64,000 nt of DNA from Pseudoalteromonas byunsanensis (lineage in GTDB: Bacteria; Pseudomonadota; Gammaproteobacteria; Enterobacterales; Alteromonadaceae). The DNA is taken from NCBI RefSeq assembly GCF_001854475.1, contig NZ_MNAN01000026.1, forward strand, positions 310,001-374,000. Reading direction: 5' to 3'. Positions 54,576 through 63,875 of this stretch are shown here, piece after piece. Both the position numbers and the translations under genes were made by a program. How positions within the stretch are numbered: the first letter of the stretch is position 1; the number at the start of each line of letters is the position of its first letter. The notes under the pieces are model-generated. The model did no database searches, was not told the origin of the DNA, and saw only the letters and a list, made by a program, of their open reading frames with translations.

Positions 54576-55562
54576 TTATGCTGTTTTTGCTCTTTGAGCT
54601 TGTTTCTGAGCTTGTTTAGCTTCTTTACGCTGGCGCAGTACTTCTTGTGCTTCGTGACCAATATGACCTTCACCACGCGCCTGAGCTAGTTGCATTTGCT
54701 TTTGACGCTCAGCAAAACGAGCACGCTGTTCATCTGTCAATGAATCATGGCAGTGGTGACATGAAACACCTTCCATATATTCTTCACGCTGCATTTCTTC
54801 TTCTGTAATAGGCATACGACAAGCATGGCATTGCTCATAAGAACCTTTTTGCAAATCGTGATCTACCGCAACGCGGTTATCAAACACAAAACACTCACCT
54901 TCCCATAACGACTCTTCTTTTGGTACATCTTCTAAGTATTTTAAGATGCCGCCTTCAAGATGGTACACTTCTTCGAAGCCCTGCTCTTTCATGTATGCTG
55001 TTGACTTTTCGCAGCGAATCCCACCAGTGCAGAACATAGCTACTTTTTTATGCTTGCTTGGGTCTAAGTTTTCTTTTGCCCATTGCGGGAACTCACGGAA
55101 CGTTTTGGTATTCGGATCAATTGCGTGTTTAAAGGTACCAATTTCAATTTCGTAATCATTACGAGTATCAACCACCATAACTTCAGGGTCAGAAATCAGC
55201 GCATTCCACTCATTTGGTTTTACGTAACTTCCTACAACTCTCAGTGGGTCAACACCTTCAACACCCATAGTAACAATTTCTTTTTTAAGCTTTACTTTGG
55301 TGCGATAAAAAGGACACGTCTCGTCAAATGACTCTTTATATACGATATTGTCTAAACCAGGCTGCTTATCAAGCCAAGTTAATAAGGCATCAATACTTTC
55401 TCGCTTACCCGCAACGGTACCGTTAATACCTTCTGCGGCTAATAACAAAGTACCTCGTACTTCATTTTGCTCCATAACATTGAGCAATGGTTGACGAATT
55501 TCTTCGAAGTTAGGCAGTGACACGAACTTATACATGGCACAAACCACAAATGGCTTAGACAT
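54576..55562 (-). CDS. trhO: tRNA uridine(34) hydroxylase TrhO (rhodanese fold)
   Basis: Oxygen-dependent 5-hydroxylation of U34 in tRNAs that later carry cmo5U/mcmo5U, which include tRNA-Ser(UGA). 328 residues (E. coli YceA 350). An N-terminal ferredoxin-like domain (about 1-100) is followed by a rhodanese domain with the catalytic loop [10 protein letters not shown] (C178, C184), then a zinc-like cluster with CHACR and CHHCHD and a charged Gln/Arg-rich tail. ATG at 55562. The third tRNA-Ser(UGA) gene lies about 0.6 kb downstream. Confidence 0.93.
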   Translation of the reverse strand: MSKPFVVCAMYKFVSLPNFEEIRQPLLNVMEQNEVRGTLLLAAEGINGTVAGKRESIDALLTWLDKQPGLDNIVYKESFDETCPFYRTKVKLKKEIVTMGVEGVDPLRVVGSYVKPNEWNALISDPEVMVVDTRNDYEIEIGTFKHAIDPNTKTFREFPQWAKENLDPSKHKKVAMFCTGGIRCEKSTAYMKEQGFEEVYHLEGGILKYLEDVPKEESLWEGECFVFDNRVAVDHDLQKGSYEQCHACRMPITEEEMQREEYMEGVSCHHCHDSLTDEQRARFAERQKQMQLAQARGEGHIGHEAQEVLRQRKEAKQAQKQAQRAKTA

Positions 55563-55736
55563 AAAATTTTCCTAATTTTCAGCTTTTACTTCGCTTCGCA
55601 CGTTAAGCACAACGCTAGAAGCACACAAACCGGACCGTAAATCCGGCGCTAGTGCGCGTATTTTACGGATTTTCCCGTTAATTGCAAAAACCCATTACAC
55701 AAACCGCTTTATTGCTATCGGAGCAGTACATAGCTT

Positions 55737-55745
55737 TGCTATAAT
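55737..55745 (+). promoter_or_regulatory. Extended -10 promoter for the DEAD-box helicase gene
   Basis: TGCTATAAT, a perfect TATAAT with the TGn extension, giving a leader of roughly 33 bases to the TTG start at 55785. The -35 is poor. Confidence 0.55.
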
Positions 55746-55784
55746 GGGCGGCTAATCATAAATTAAGTTTTGGAGAAAAACGCT

Positions 55785-57113
55785 TTGCACTTTACCGAAT
55801 TAGGCATTGAGGCCCGCCTGGAAAAACAACTTGCTCATCAGGGGATCACACAACCGACGATGATCCAAAGTCAAGCGGTACCTACGGCAATTGCTGGGCA
55901 CGATGTATTTGCACAATCAAAAACAGGTTCAGGTAAAACTCTGGCTTTCTTATTGCCAGCCGTGCATCGCGTGATGAAACAAAAAGCCCTCAGCAAACGA
56001 GATCCACGTGTTTTGATCATTGCCCCAACACGAGAGTTGGCAACGCAAGTATTCACTCAATGTCGATTGTTAATTGCAGGAACAAGTATCAGCGTAGTAA
56101 AAGTGCTAGGTGGTGAAAACTTCAATGATCAACTCAAAGCACTGCGAAAAGACCCACAAATAGTGATAGGTACACCTGGACGCGTAGCTGACCATTTAGA
56201 ACAACGCTCTTTACAGCTTAGCGGCTTAGAGTTGCTGATTTTTGACGAAGCAGACCGTATGCTCGATCTAGGTTTTGCTGAGCAACTCAATAAGATAAAC
56301 GATGAAGCTAATCACCGTTTACGCCAAACATTGTTATTTTCAGCGACATTAGATCACGCGCAGGTCGAAGTTACTTCTCGCAACCTGCTACGCGCGCCTA
56401 AAAAAATCATACTTAGTGATGCACATCAGCAACATGGTGATATCAAACAAACACTCTTTTTTGCCGATCACCTCGATCACAAGGATGCTTTACTGCAACA
56501 TTTCGTAGCTCAACCAGATGTAGGGCAATGCATTATTTTTACCGCGACACGCTCAGATACTGTTCGAATTAGCGAGCTACTAGCTGCGCAAGGTATAAAA
56601 GCCACAGCGTTAGCCGGTGATTTACCACAGAATAAGCGTCTGGATATTATGGATGCATTTAGCCGTGGTTTGTTTAAAGTACTTGTCACCACAGATGTGG
56701 CTTCTCGCGGTCTTGATTTATTAAGCGTCACTCATGTTATTAACTTCGACCTACCTAAACAGGCTGAAGAATATGTTCACCGTATTGGCCGTACGGGTCG
56801 AGCTGGCTTCAAAGGGACCGCAATCTCTTTAGTCGGGCCCAAAGATTGGAACAGCTTTGTTGCTATAAAGAACTACTTAAATGACGAGCTTGAATTCAAC
56901 AGTATTGAAGGCCTTGAGGCTAAGTTTAAAGGGTTCAAACCAAGAAAGCCTAAGGCAACGAAGCCTATTATAAACAAGCCTGTAGCAAAAAAAGCAGCTA
57001 AGAAAACAACTAAGCCTAAAGCTAAAATTAAAAAGGCTATCCCTGCGCCATTTGACGTAGACGGTAACACACCTCTGCGCCGTAAGCCAAAGCCGAAGCC
57101 AACGGAGGAATAA
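55785..57113 (+). CDS. DEAD-box ATP-dependent RNA helicase
   Basis: 442 residues. All core motifs are visible: Q motif (GITQPTMIQSQAVP), AQSKTGSGKT, PTRELATQ, TPGRVADHL, DEADRMLD, SAT, and in the second domain IIFTATRSDT, VTTDVASRGLDL and HRIGRTGRAG. The C-terminal extension is a Lys/Pro-rich basic tail. It resembles RhlE/SrmB-type helicases in ribosome assembly or RNA decay; the exact ortholog is not assigned. The start is the TTG at 55785 (MHFTELGIEARL), because GGAG lies about 9 bases before it; a TTG five codons earlier has none. The CvfB-like gene follows at 2 bases. Confidence 0.92.
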   Translation: MHFTELGIEARLEKQLAHQGITQPTMIQSQAVPTAIAGHDVFAQSKTGSGKTLAFLLPAVHRVMKQKALSKRDPRVLIIAPTRELATQVFTQCRLLIAGTSISVVKVLGGENFNDQLKALRKDPQIVIGTPGRVADHLEQRSLQLSGLELLIFDEADRMLDLGFAEQLNKINDEANHRLRQTLLFSATLDHAQVEVTSRNLLRAPKKIILSDAHQQHGDIKQTLFFADHLDHKDALLQHFVAQPDVGQCIIFTATRSDTVRISELLAAQGIKATALAGDLPQNKRLDIMDAFSRGLFKVLVTTDVASRGLDLLSVTHVINFDLPKQAEEYVHRIGRTGRAGFKGTAISLVGPKDWNSFVAIKNYLNDELEFNSIEGLEAKFKGFKPRKPKATKPIINKPVAKKAAKKTTKPKAKIKKAIPAPFDVDGNTPLRRKPKPKPTEE

Positions 57114-57115
57114 TC

Positions 57116-57943
57116 ATGTTAGGTAGTATTAATTCATTAATGATCAGCGAAATATGTGCTGAAGGCGCTTATTTAGATGGCAAAGAGCTAGGCGAAGTAT
57201 TTTTACCAGCCCAAGAATTAGAAGATCATTTAGAAGCCGGTGACAGTGTTCAAGTATTTATCTTCCAAGACGCACAAGGACACCCAACAGCGACCACCAA
57301 AACACCAATAGCCCAAGTCGGCCAGTTTGCATTACTTCGTGCCAAAGCTTTGTCTACCGTAGGTGCTTTTATGGACATCGGTATTGATAAAGATGTCCTT
57401 GCACCATTTAATGAGCAAAAACCTAAAATGCGTGAGGGTCACAGCTACCTTGTCAGGTTATATTTGGACAATGCCAGCAAACGCTTGTGCGCTTCAAGCA
57501 ATTTGAATAAGTTTGTTAACAAGACAGAACCGAATTACAGTAAATTTGAAGAAGTCGACATCATCGTTGCAGCTAAAACCGACCTTGGCTACAAAGTCAT
57601 CATCAATGAACAACACTTTGGTGTGGTATTTTTCAACACGGTTTATAAACGACTGTTTGTGGGCCAACAACTTAAGGCTTACATAAAGTGCGTGCGAGAT
57701 GACGGGAAGATAGATGTCGTCTTAGAAAAGCCGGGCATGGGTAAGGTCGTCGATTTAGGAGAGCAAATTTTGCAGGCTCTGACCGAGAACGGCGGACATT
57801 TACCTTTAGGTGATAAATCAGACCCAGAACAAATCAAAAAAGCCTTTGCTACCAGTAAAGCCAATTTCAAAAAAGCCATTGGTGGGCTATTCAAACAAGG
57901 CAAAATTGATATCGAAGCCAAATCGATTTCATTGAAAAAGTAA
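57116..57943 (+). CDS. CvfB-like S1 RNA-binding protein
   Basis: 275 residues with consecutive S1-like OB folds (about 1-60, 68-130, 145-205) and a C-terminal winged-helix (about 220-275, SDPEQIKKAFATSKANFKKAIGGLFKQGKI). This is the YitL/CvfB architecture. In Firmicutes CvfB affects virulence regulators; the gammaproteobacterial role is unknown but RNA binding is likely. ATG at 57116 with GGAGG inside the end of the helicase gene, so the two are co-translated, consistent with a shared RNA function. Confidence 0.88.
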   Translation: MLGSINSLMISEICAEGAYLDGKELGEVFLPAQELEDHLEAGDSVQVFIFQDAQGHPTATTKTPIAQVGQFALLRAKALSTVGAFMDIGIDKDVLAPFNEQKPKMREGHSYLVRLYLDNASKRLCASSNLNKFVNKTEPNYSKFEEVDIIVAAKTDLGYKVIINEQHFGVVFFNTVYKRLFVGQQLKAYIKCVRDDGKIDVVLEKPGMGKVVDLGEQILQALTENGGHLPLGDKSDPEQIKKAFATSKANFKKAIGGLFKQGKIDIEAKSISLKK

Positions 57944-57950
57944 CAATTGT

Positions 57951-57969
57951 GGGGAGTTGATCACTCCCC
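57951..57969 (+). terminator. Stem-loop after the helicase-CvfB operon
   Basis: Perfect 7-bp stem GGGGAGT/ACTCCCC with loop TGATC, 7 bases after the stop. There is no clear T-tract, so termination may be weak or Rho-assisted. Confidence 0.5.
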
Positions 57970-58089
57970 TAAACCGCACTACAACCCCTTATAAAACAAA
58001 CACTTTACACGTTGCCTCTCTCATATTTATCAGTAGCTATTGTTATTTTTTTCTTAATTGCATAGGATAAAAGAAAAAGGATGATTTTT

Positions 58090-59391
58090 ATGCAAAAAAC
58101 CTCTCTTATCTACTGTCTCCCTTTTGTATGTGTCACTTCTCAAGCAGCCAATTTATATCATCAAAGCAGTGAGTGTACTGTCAACCCGGACCTCGAAACA
58201 ATTCGAGTTTCTTCCCTTTATACCGACATAAGAGGAAAATCCCAAAAAACAATTGAAGAAGAAGCGAAACTGCTCACTCTGGAAAAGATCCAAGCGAAAA
58301 TGAATGAGCATAACAGTGACTACGTGATTAAATATGTTTCTTTTAAATATGATGACAAGGAATTTGTTAATTCGTACGTATCACTGCAGCCAGTTAAGTC
58401 ATGTAATAATGCTGTTGAGATCAATAGAAAATATGTTCATCGTTTACATAGTAAAATTATCAATTTTCAAGGTAAATTAGACTTAGATACGACTACTACC
58501 CTTAAATTAAGAGGGCAACCAAAAGCTATCATGCCGCTTTCAATCAAAGATGTTACTGTGACCCATACAGCTCCTTTTGGCATTGAACTTGGAGCTAGTT
58601 ATGCCAGCGCAGAGAATAAAGTTGGCCATTTTAGTGCTTTATGGCCTGTTAACAACACCACTAAGATAGCCTTCCTTGGACGACAAAATGCATTCATTTT
58701 TCAAAATGACAAACTGACTGGTTATCAGTTTAATCGTTCCTTGTTACCTATTGATTTACGTAATCGTATAGAACTTATTCCACAGCAGCCTATTTTCAGT
58801 TTTATCCATAACAAAGAAGACGTCTCGGTAGATAAGTTCATCAATGCCGAGCAGCTAGATTCTCTTAAAAAGTATTACAATAATGTACAAACGGTTAACC
58901 TAAAAGTAAGTGATACTTCGGTACGGGCGCAATTAGAAGGCCTGTCAATTGGTACAGAGCTTAGCACCCAACTAAAAGTAAACATGATGCCTTGTTTTGA
59001 TGGAAAAACCGGTATTGATCAGTTTATTGATGAACATGAATCGTCACTGCTACGGGTGATTGGGTTCGCAAACAAAGTGTCTTACATCACTGGCTGCTCT
59101 CAGAGTATACAACTTCATCATTCAGGTAAGGTCCATTCTATGGAACTGTTTGAACCACTCAGCCAAACTAACGGTTTTCTACATGCCCTAAGTAACCTCT
59201 TAGCGCCAATGCAAAACTGGTCTTATTCGGGTATAAGTTACGGAGATAGCCAACAAGCATTACGAGATTTCAAGACTAAAATCAAAGACAACGGCGTGAT
59301 TGAGGTTGATTCTCAAAACTGGGTTGGTGTGTTTAATGTCTATGAGAACACTTTAGCAAACGCAACTCTCTACCCTAAATCCATATTATAA
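58090..59391 (+). CDS. Secreted protein of unknown function
   Basis: 433 residues beginning MQKTSLIYCLPFVCVTSQA, a signal peptide. The mature part has a mixed alpha/beta look with a few cysteines (SSECTVNP, VKSCNN, MMPCFDGK, YITGCSQ) that could form two disulfides, and no recognised domain. An early segment (about 70-95, KTIEEEAKLLTLEKIQAKMNEH) looks helical. The start is ATG 58090, with AAAAGG nine bases upstream; an ATG three codons earlier abuts that site. No operon partner. Confidence 0.7.
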   Translation: MQKTSLIYCLPFVCVTSQAANLYHQSSECTVNPDLETIRVSSLYTDIRGKSQKTIEEEAKLLTLEKIQAKMNEHNSDYVIKYVSFKYDDKEFVNSYVSLQPVKSCNNAVEINRKYVHRLHSKIINFQGKLDLDTTTTLKLRGQPKAIMPLSIKDVTVTHTAPFGIELGASYASAENKVGHFSALWPVNNTTKIAFLGRQNAFIFQNDKLTGYQFNRSLLPIDLRNRIELIPQQPIFSFIHNKEDVSVDKFINAEQLDSLKKYYNNVQTVNLKVSDTSVRAQLEGLSIGTELSTQLKVNMMPCFDGKTGIDQFIDEHESSLLRVIGFANKVSYITGCSQSIQLHHSGKVHSMELFEPLSQTNGFLHALSNLLAPMQNWSYSGISYGDSQQALRDFKTKIKDNGVIEVDSQNWVGVFNVYENTLANATLYPKSIL

Positions 59392-59398
59392 TAGGCTT

Positions 59399-59420
59399 GG
59401 GAGGGATTCAGTTTCCTCCC
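59399..59420 (+). other. GC stem-loop after the secreted-protein gene
   Basis: 6-bp stem GGGAGG/CCTCCC with a 10-base loop, 8 bases after the stop. There is no T-tract; a possible weak terminator for the gene at 58090. Confidence 0.35.
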
Positions 59421-59443
59421 ATGTCCTCCAACCTTTACTTAAA

Positions 59444-59515
59444 TCAAAACCTATAACTGACTTGGAAACGCAAATTTCGAGGTGCTTGAAGATATTTTAC
59501 TGGGGATGTTCCGCG
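59444..59515 (-). pseudogene. Remnant of a second TonB-dependent receptor 3' end
   Basis: Read on the minus strand, 23 codons and a stop give RGTSPVKYLQAPRNLRF followed by QVSYRF, matching the last residues of the intact receptor at 61641 (RGASPIKYLQAPRNIRF followed by QFSYKF). The nucleotide stretches are also alike. No further receptor sequence precedes it: upstream is the LysR gene, whose stop codon lies inside this remnant in another frame. Confidence 0.85.
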
Positions 59516-60441
59516 CGATCGAGTGCTTCAACATAACTCCCTCTTACACAAACATTCCCGAGCCTGCTTTTCAAAAACTCAATAAATACCCTTACTTTTC
59601 TTGCTACATACTCTCGATGAGGGTAAACAGCATGTAAATCGAACTGCATAATGTCATGTTCAGGTAACAACCTTTTAAGTTCACCTTTCTTAATCGCTTC
59701 TTCTACAACAAATATTGGACAGATAACAATACCTCCTCCATTTTTTGCCATCTCTCTAGAAGCACTAGGGCTATTAACACTGAGTCGCGATTTAACTTCA
59801 ACCAAGTGGTCAGCTTTTGTATGCCGGTGCTTGAAAGGCCATAACGCAGCAATTCTATAATTGCTATCTACTATGCAAGTATGACCAGATAAGTCTTCTG
59901 GAGTATGAACTGGCCCATTGGTTTTTAAATAACCTGGCGACGCACAAATCACTAATGGATAACTCGTTATTTTTCTTGCAATTAAGGAAGAATCATTGAG
60001 TTGACCAACTCGTAAGCGAACATCTATGCCCTCTTCAACCATATTTACGCTGGCATTCGACATACTAAGCTCAACATTAAGTTCTGGGTGTGCTTCCATA
60101 AAATCAGGCATCACTTGTGCTAACTTGGTTTCGCCAAAAGCAAAAGGTGCACTAATTTTTAAGGTTCCACTTAAAGAGCCATGCATCGCTTGAGTGATAT
60201 CAAGCATCTCTTGATATTGTTCCAATAAAACCACTGCGTGGTTGTAAAACTTTTCTCCAGCTTCTGTTAAATCAACGCGCCTTGTTGTGCGATTAAACAA
60301 ACGCACATTAGCCTGTTGTTCAAGCTGCGCTATGTATTTGCTTACCAGAGATTTTGAAAGCCCAAGCCGTTCACTTGCGGTTGTAAATGAATGCGTTTGC
60401 GCTACAGCAATCATGGTCTTTAAACCATCAATTGTATCCAT
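59497..60441 (-). CDS. LysR-family transcriptional regulator
   Basis: 314 residues. An N-terminal winged HTH (about 2-60; GLKTMIAVAQTHSFTTASERLGLSKSLVSKYIAQLEQ) is followed by a LysR substrate-binding domain (about 85-290) of the CrgA/DsdC-type subgroup. The ATG at 60441 (MDTIDGLKTM) is preferred by family pattern over the one at 60456; neither has a good ribosome binding site. The last residues (after about 290, SYVEALDRAEHPQ) run into the TonB-receptor remnant, so the stop was probably acquired by deletion. Divergent from the alpha/beta hydrolase gene, its likely target. Confidence 0.88.
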   Translation of the reverse strand: MDTIDGLKTMIAVAQTHSFTTASERLGLSKSLVSKYIAQLEQQANVRLFNRTTRRVDLTEAGEKFYNHAVVLLEQYQEMLDITQAMHGSLSGTLKISAPFAFGETKLAQVMPDFMEAHPELNVELSMSNASVNMVEEGIDVRLRVGQLNDSSLIARKITSYPLVICASPGYLKTNGPVHTPEDLSGHTCIVDSNYRIAALWPFKHRHTKADHLVEVKSRLSVNSPSASREMAKNGGGIVICPIFVVEEAIKKGELKRLLPEHDIMQFDLHAVYPHREYVARKVRVFIEFLKSRLGNVCVRGSYVEALDRAEHPQ

Positions 60442-60498
60442 TATAACTGTCAACATTTTGGAATTAGTTAGTCAACAATATAGCCGTTTATCATCAAA

Positions 60499-60523
60499 AT
60501 AGAAATAGTCATAATATTCCTAT
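60499..60523. promoter_or_regulatory. Interrupted palindrome in the LysR/hydrolase divergent region
   Basis: ATAGAAATA, 7-base spacer, TATTCCTAT: 9-base arms with one mismatch. It is placed between the divergent starts (60441 and 60596), where a LysR regulator would bind. Confidence 0.5.
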
Positions 60524-60595
60524 CGCTCAAAAGCACACTCTACAAAGTCGCTGGTGAGTATTTAAATTAAAAATAGTATAAATAGGATTACGAAA

Positions 60596-61570
60596 ATGAC
60601 TCAATCAAACAGCTCAACCTTTATCAAACAAGTAAAGAAAAGCATGGTGCTTGCCACTGCTGCGCTTGCAGTAAGTGTGGGTAATGTTGACGCATCCCCT
60701 ACATTGCACAAAACAATCAAAGTAGACAAACAAACTATTTTCTATCGTGAAGCAGGCGATAAAAGTGACCCGACGATAGTGCTACTTCACGGCTTTCCTA
60801 CATCTTCTCACATGTATAGAAATCTAATTCCTAAACTTGCAGATAACTATCATGTTATTGCTCCTGACTACCCTGGATTTGGTAATAGCTCGATGCCTTC
60901 GGTAAATGAATTTGAATATAGCTTTGACAACCTTGCAAAGATCACCGAACACTTCTTAAACCAAGTTGGCGTCGATAAATTTACTATGTATGTCATGGAC
61001 TACGGCGCACCAATTGGCTTCAGAATAGCCCAAGCTCACCCTGAAAAGATCGAGGGCTTAATTATCCAAAATGGTAACGCGTATGATGAAGGGCTACGTG
61101 ATTTTTGGCAGCCTATTAAACAATTTTGGGCAGATAAAAGTGATGCTAATAAACAGGCACTTGCCGAAGCCTTGCTAACTATTGATGCAACTAAATGGCA
61201 ATACACCAATGGTACTCGTAATAGTGAAGCTATCAGTCCTGATAACTGGATTATGGACCAAGCATTACTAGATAGATCTGGAAACAAAGAAATCCAGTTA
61301 GAGCTATTTTATTCATATGGTACTAACCCTGCGCACTACCCAGTTTGGCAAAAATATTTTAGAACATATCAACCGCCTACGCTGCTGGTATGGGGTAAAG
61401 GTGATTATATCTTCCCTGAGGAAGGCGCTCACCCTTACAAACGTGACCTTAAAAACATTGATTTCAACATTCTGGATACCGGTCACTTTGCACTAGAAGA
61501 AGATTTAGATGTTATCTCGAGTAAAATCCTTTCGTTTATGCAAGAGCGCGTCCATAGCAAAGGAAAATAA
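60596..61570 (+). CDS. Exported alpha/beta-fold hydrolase with Asp nucleophile
   Basis: 324 residues. A signal peptide (KKSMVLATAALAVSVGNVDA, about 14-33) precedes an alpha/beta hydrolase fold: oxyanion motif HGFP (65-68), nucleophile elbow VMDYGAP with Asp135 in place of the usual Ser, acid D270 in WGKGDYIFP, base H297 in DTGHFAL. An Asp nucleophile is typical of epoxide hydrolases and haloalkane or haloacid dehalogenases, so one of these activities in the periplasm is a fair guess. ATG at 60596 with AGGA upstream. Divergent from a LysR regulator. Confidence 0.85.
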   Translation: MTQSNSSTFIKQVKKSMVLATAALAVSVGNVDASPTLHKTIKVDKQTIFYREAGDKSDPTIVLLHGFPTSSHMYRNLIPKLADNYHVIAPDYPGFGNSSMPSVNEFEYSFDNLAKITEHFLNQVGVDKFTMYVMDYGAPIGFRIAQAHPEKIEGLIIQNGNAYDEGLRDFWQPIKQFWADKSDANKQALAEALLTIDATKWQYTNGTRNSEAISPDNWIMDQALLDRSGNKEIQLELFYSYGTNPAHYPVWQKYFRTYQPPTLLVWGKGDYIFPEEGAHPYKRDLKNIDFNILDTGHFALEEDLDVISSKILSFMQERVHSKGK

Positions 61571-61640
61571 ATTAGAGCAATTGTAAAAGTTAGCACATGA
61601 TTTAAAATAGCTGGCAATCTATAAACCTATCGAGCAAGCA

Positions 61641-63704
61641 CTAAAACTTATAACTAAATTGGAAACGTATATTTCTTGGTGCTTGCAAGTATTTTATGGG
61701 AGATGCCCCCCTACCATTGCTGTGAAAGTACTCAGTATCAAAAACATTTTCGATATAAATACCATATGAATATCGTTCGGTTTGCTTAAAAAGGTGCATA
61801 TTCAACGTGGTCCAAGCATCTATCTTTTCAATTCCCGTACCTTTTCCTGCAAATAAATTGGCCTCTGTATAGGTTGCAGCCCAATGATCAGCAAACCCAG
61901 CGATCCGCCATGTATCATTCAAACGGTATACCAAACCAAACTTCAATTTATATTTTGGCACATCCAGAATCTGTGATTGTGTGCCGACACGCTCTTCATC
62001 GGGCTTAATATATCTATAGCTTAATTGGCCTTGCCAATTATTGGCTTGAAACTTGAGCTGTGTCTCTAAGCCATAAATACGATGTTCACCGGTTATTTCT
62101 GTTTGCCATATACCTTTGGTCGGATCGAGTATTTTTTCATAGAAGTTTTCAGCTTTCATATGATAAAGCGCAGCAATACTTGCAAACTTAATGCCTTTGA
62201 ATACAAAACTCTTACTCCAGTTTAGCTCAGTCATTTGCATCGTTTGAGACTCGAGTTCATCGTCAACAACCAAGTCAAATTCAAATATCGTCGGTGGCCT
62301 AAACGCTTCGCCATAGGTTAACTTTATCGCTTGGGATTCATCACTTTGATAAACCAAGCTCGCCCTCGGTAAATAGGCGGAATTAGTGAAATCTTGCTGG
62401 TTGTAGCGCAATCCTGCACTCAATTTTAAACTCTTTGTATCCCACATAAATGTTTTAGAATACTGACCGTACACAGCATGCTTGGTTGACTTTTCTTTCT
62501 CCTTTGCCCACTCTGGCGGGGTGAATAAAACAATTTCGCCATTAATGTCACGATACTTTATTTTTCTTCCTATTACCGTTCGCCAACCATCATAGCCAAA
62601 AATGAAGTCTTCACTTTCATTCACATTATATTGCCATTGGGTCGTGAATCTTACTCGGTCTGACGGACCAATGTCTTCACGCTCATTGTATTGAATAAGA
62701 TCTTGATATCGTGTTGCACCATCAGGCACTTTAGTGGTCAGCCTGTCCTTCTCTTTGTATTCTCGAAAATAACTTACTTCTACGCTACCTCGCAATGCAT
62801 CACTGAACTCAACCTGCGTACCAAGGTAATAGTTTTCATAGCCACGTCGAGAATCATCACCTGTTACATAGTCATAAGCGACCGCTTCAATGCCACTGAC
62901 ATTTTTAGAGCGACTAACATTTGCCCCCACATAAAAACCTCGATAATCCAACCTTCCATCTAGCGTATAATTTTGCTCGTCATTCCTGAAATTGGCAGGG
63001 TTAAGGTCGCGAACTTTGTCTTTGCTACTACGGCTAAACTCATCGGGGTTCATGACAAACTTCCTCAATTCGTCATAATCTTGGGCACTTTCAAAATAGC
63101 TAGCACTTAGCGCCACTGATAGCGCTTCATAGTGATGATTAACAAGTAGATGAGCATGTTTGGTGTCGGCTTCTGCGCCTATAAGTTGTAGTTCATTCTC
63201 GCCTTGTCCTAACCGTGTTATGACATTAATAACGCCTTGAGTTGCATTGCCCCCATAAAGTGTTGAGTTGGGCCCTTGCAATACCTCTACTCTCTCAATT
63301 CTACTGGCAGGGAAGTTATTCATAATAAAAGCTTCGTTGGCAAGTAGATTTTGCACTTCTCTACCATCTATTAGCATCAAAGTACCAGACATGTTACCAG
63401 TAAAGCCACGCTGTCCACCGGGCAACCAGCTCCATTGGTAAAAATAATCCATGTTTGGAATGCTCGCCAGGATCTCCTTTAAATCCCGCCATCCATAATT
63501 CTCAATCTCATTTTTCCCGATGACGTACACTGTGCCAGAAGAAGACAACCACGATTCGCTTTTTCTCGCTGCGACCGTAACCTCTATTTGCAATAACTCC
63601 TCAACAGGGAGCGAAAATAAGCTCTGCTGCTCGTCAGGATTAGTAGCCCTAACGCTAAAAGGCATAGCAACAAATAAGAATACAAGCGCACAAGGATAGT
63701 TCAT
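61641..63704 (-). CDS. TonB-dependent outer-membrane receptor
   Basis: 687 residues. Signal peptide MNYPCALVFLFVAMPFSVRA; a TonB-box-like EVTVAARK near residue 41; plug domain about 50-165 (IENYGWRDLKEILASIPNMD, RVEVLQGPNSTLYGGNATQGVINVIT); 22-stranded barrel ending IRFQFSYKF. Imports a ligand powered by TonB; siderophore, vitamin or oligosaccharide cannot be told from sequence. It is transcribed away from the gene at 63876. A remnant of a related receptor end lies 2.2 kb away at 59444. Confidence 0.92.
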   Translation of the reverse strand: MNYPCALVFLFVAMPFSVRATNPDEQQSLFSLPVEELLQIEVTVAARKSESWLSSSGTVYVIGKNEIENYGWRDLKEILASIPNMDYFYQWSWLPGGQRGFTGNMSGTLMLIDGREVQNLLANEAFIMNNFPASRIERVEVLQGPNSTLYGGNATQGVINVITRLGQGENELQLIGAEADTKHAHLLVNHHYEALSVALSASYFESAQDYDELRKFVMNPDEFSRSSKDKVRDLNPANFRNDEQNYTLDGRLDYRGFYVGANVSRSKNVSGIEAVAYDYVTGDDSRRGYENYYLGTQVEFSDALRGSVEVSYFREYKEKDRLTTKVPDGATRYQDLIQYNEREDIGPSDRVRFTTQWQYNVNESEDFIFGYDGWRTVIGRKIKYRDINGEIVLFTPPEWAKEKEKSTKHAVYGQYSKTFMWDTKSLKLSAGLRYNQQDFTNSAYLPRASLVYQSDESQAIKLTYGEAFRPPTIFEFDLVVDDELESQTMQMTELNWSKSFVFKGIKFASIAALYHMKAENFYEKILDPTKGIWQTEITGEHRIYGLETQLKFQANNWQGQLSYRYIKPDEERVGTQSQILDVPKYKLKFGLVYRLNDTWRIAGFADHWAATYTEANLFAGKGTGIEKIDAWTTLNMHLFKQTERYSYGIYIENVFDTEYFHSNGRGASPIKYLQAPRNIRFQFSYKF

Positions 63705-63875
63705 AGAGCACTGAATTTGAAAAGTGTTGCTAGAGAGTATAGTACATCACCTTAAATGCTAAAGAGTTTGATTGTTTTCATGTTACCCAATCGTTCATGA
63801 ACTACAGTTAAGTGGCTTAACCAAGCAAGGCTAGAAGTTGGAGCTTTGTCCTATGCCAATTCAAAGGAACTTAAC

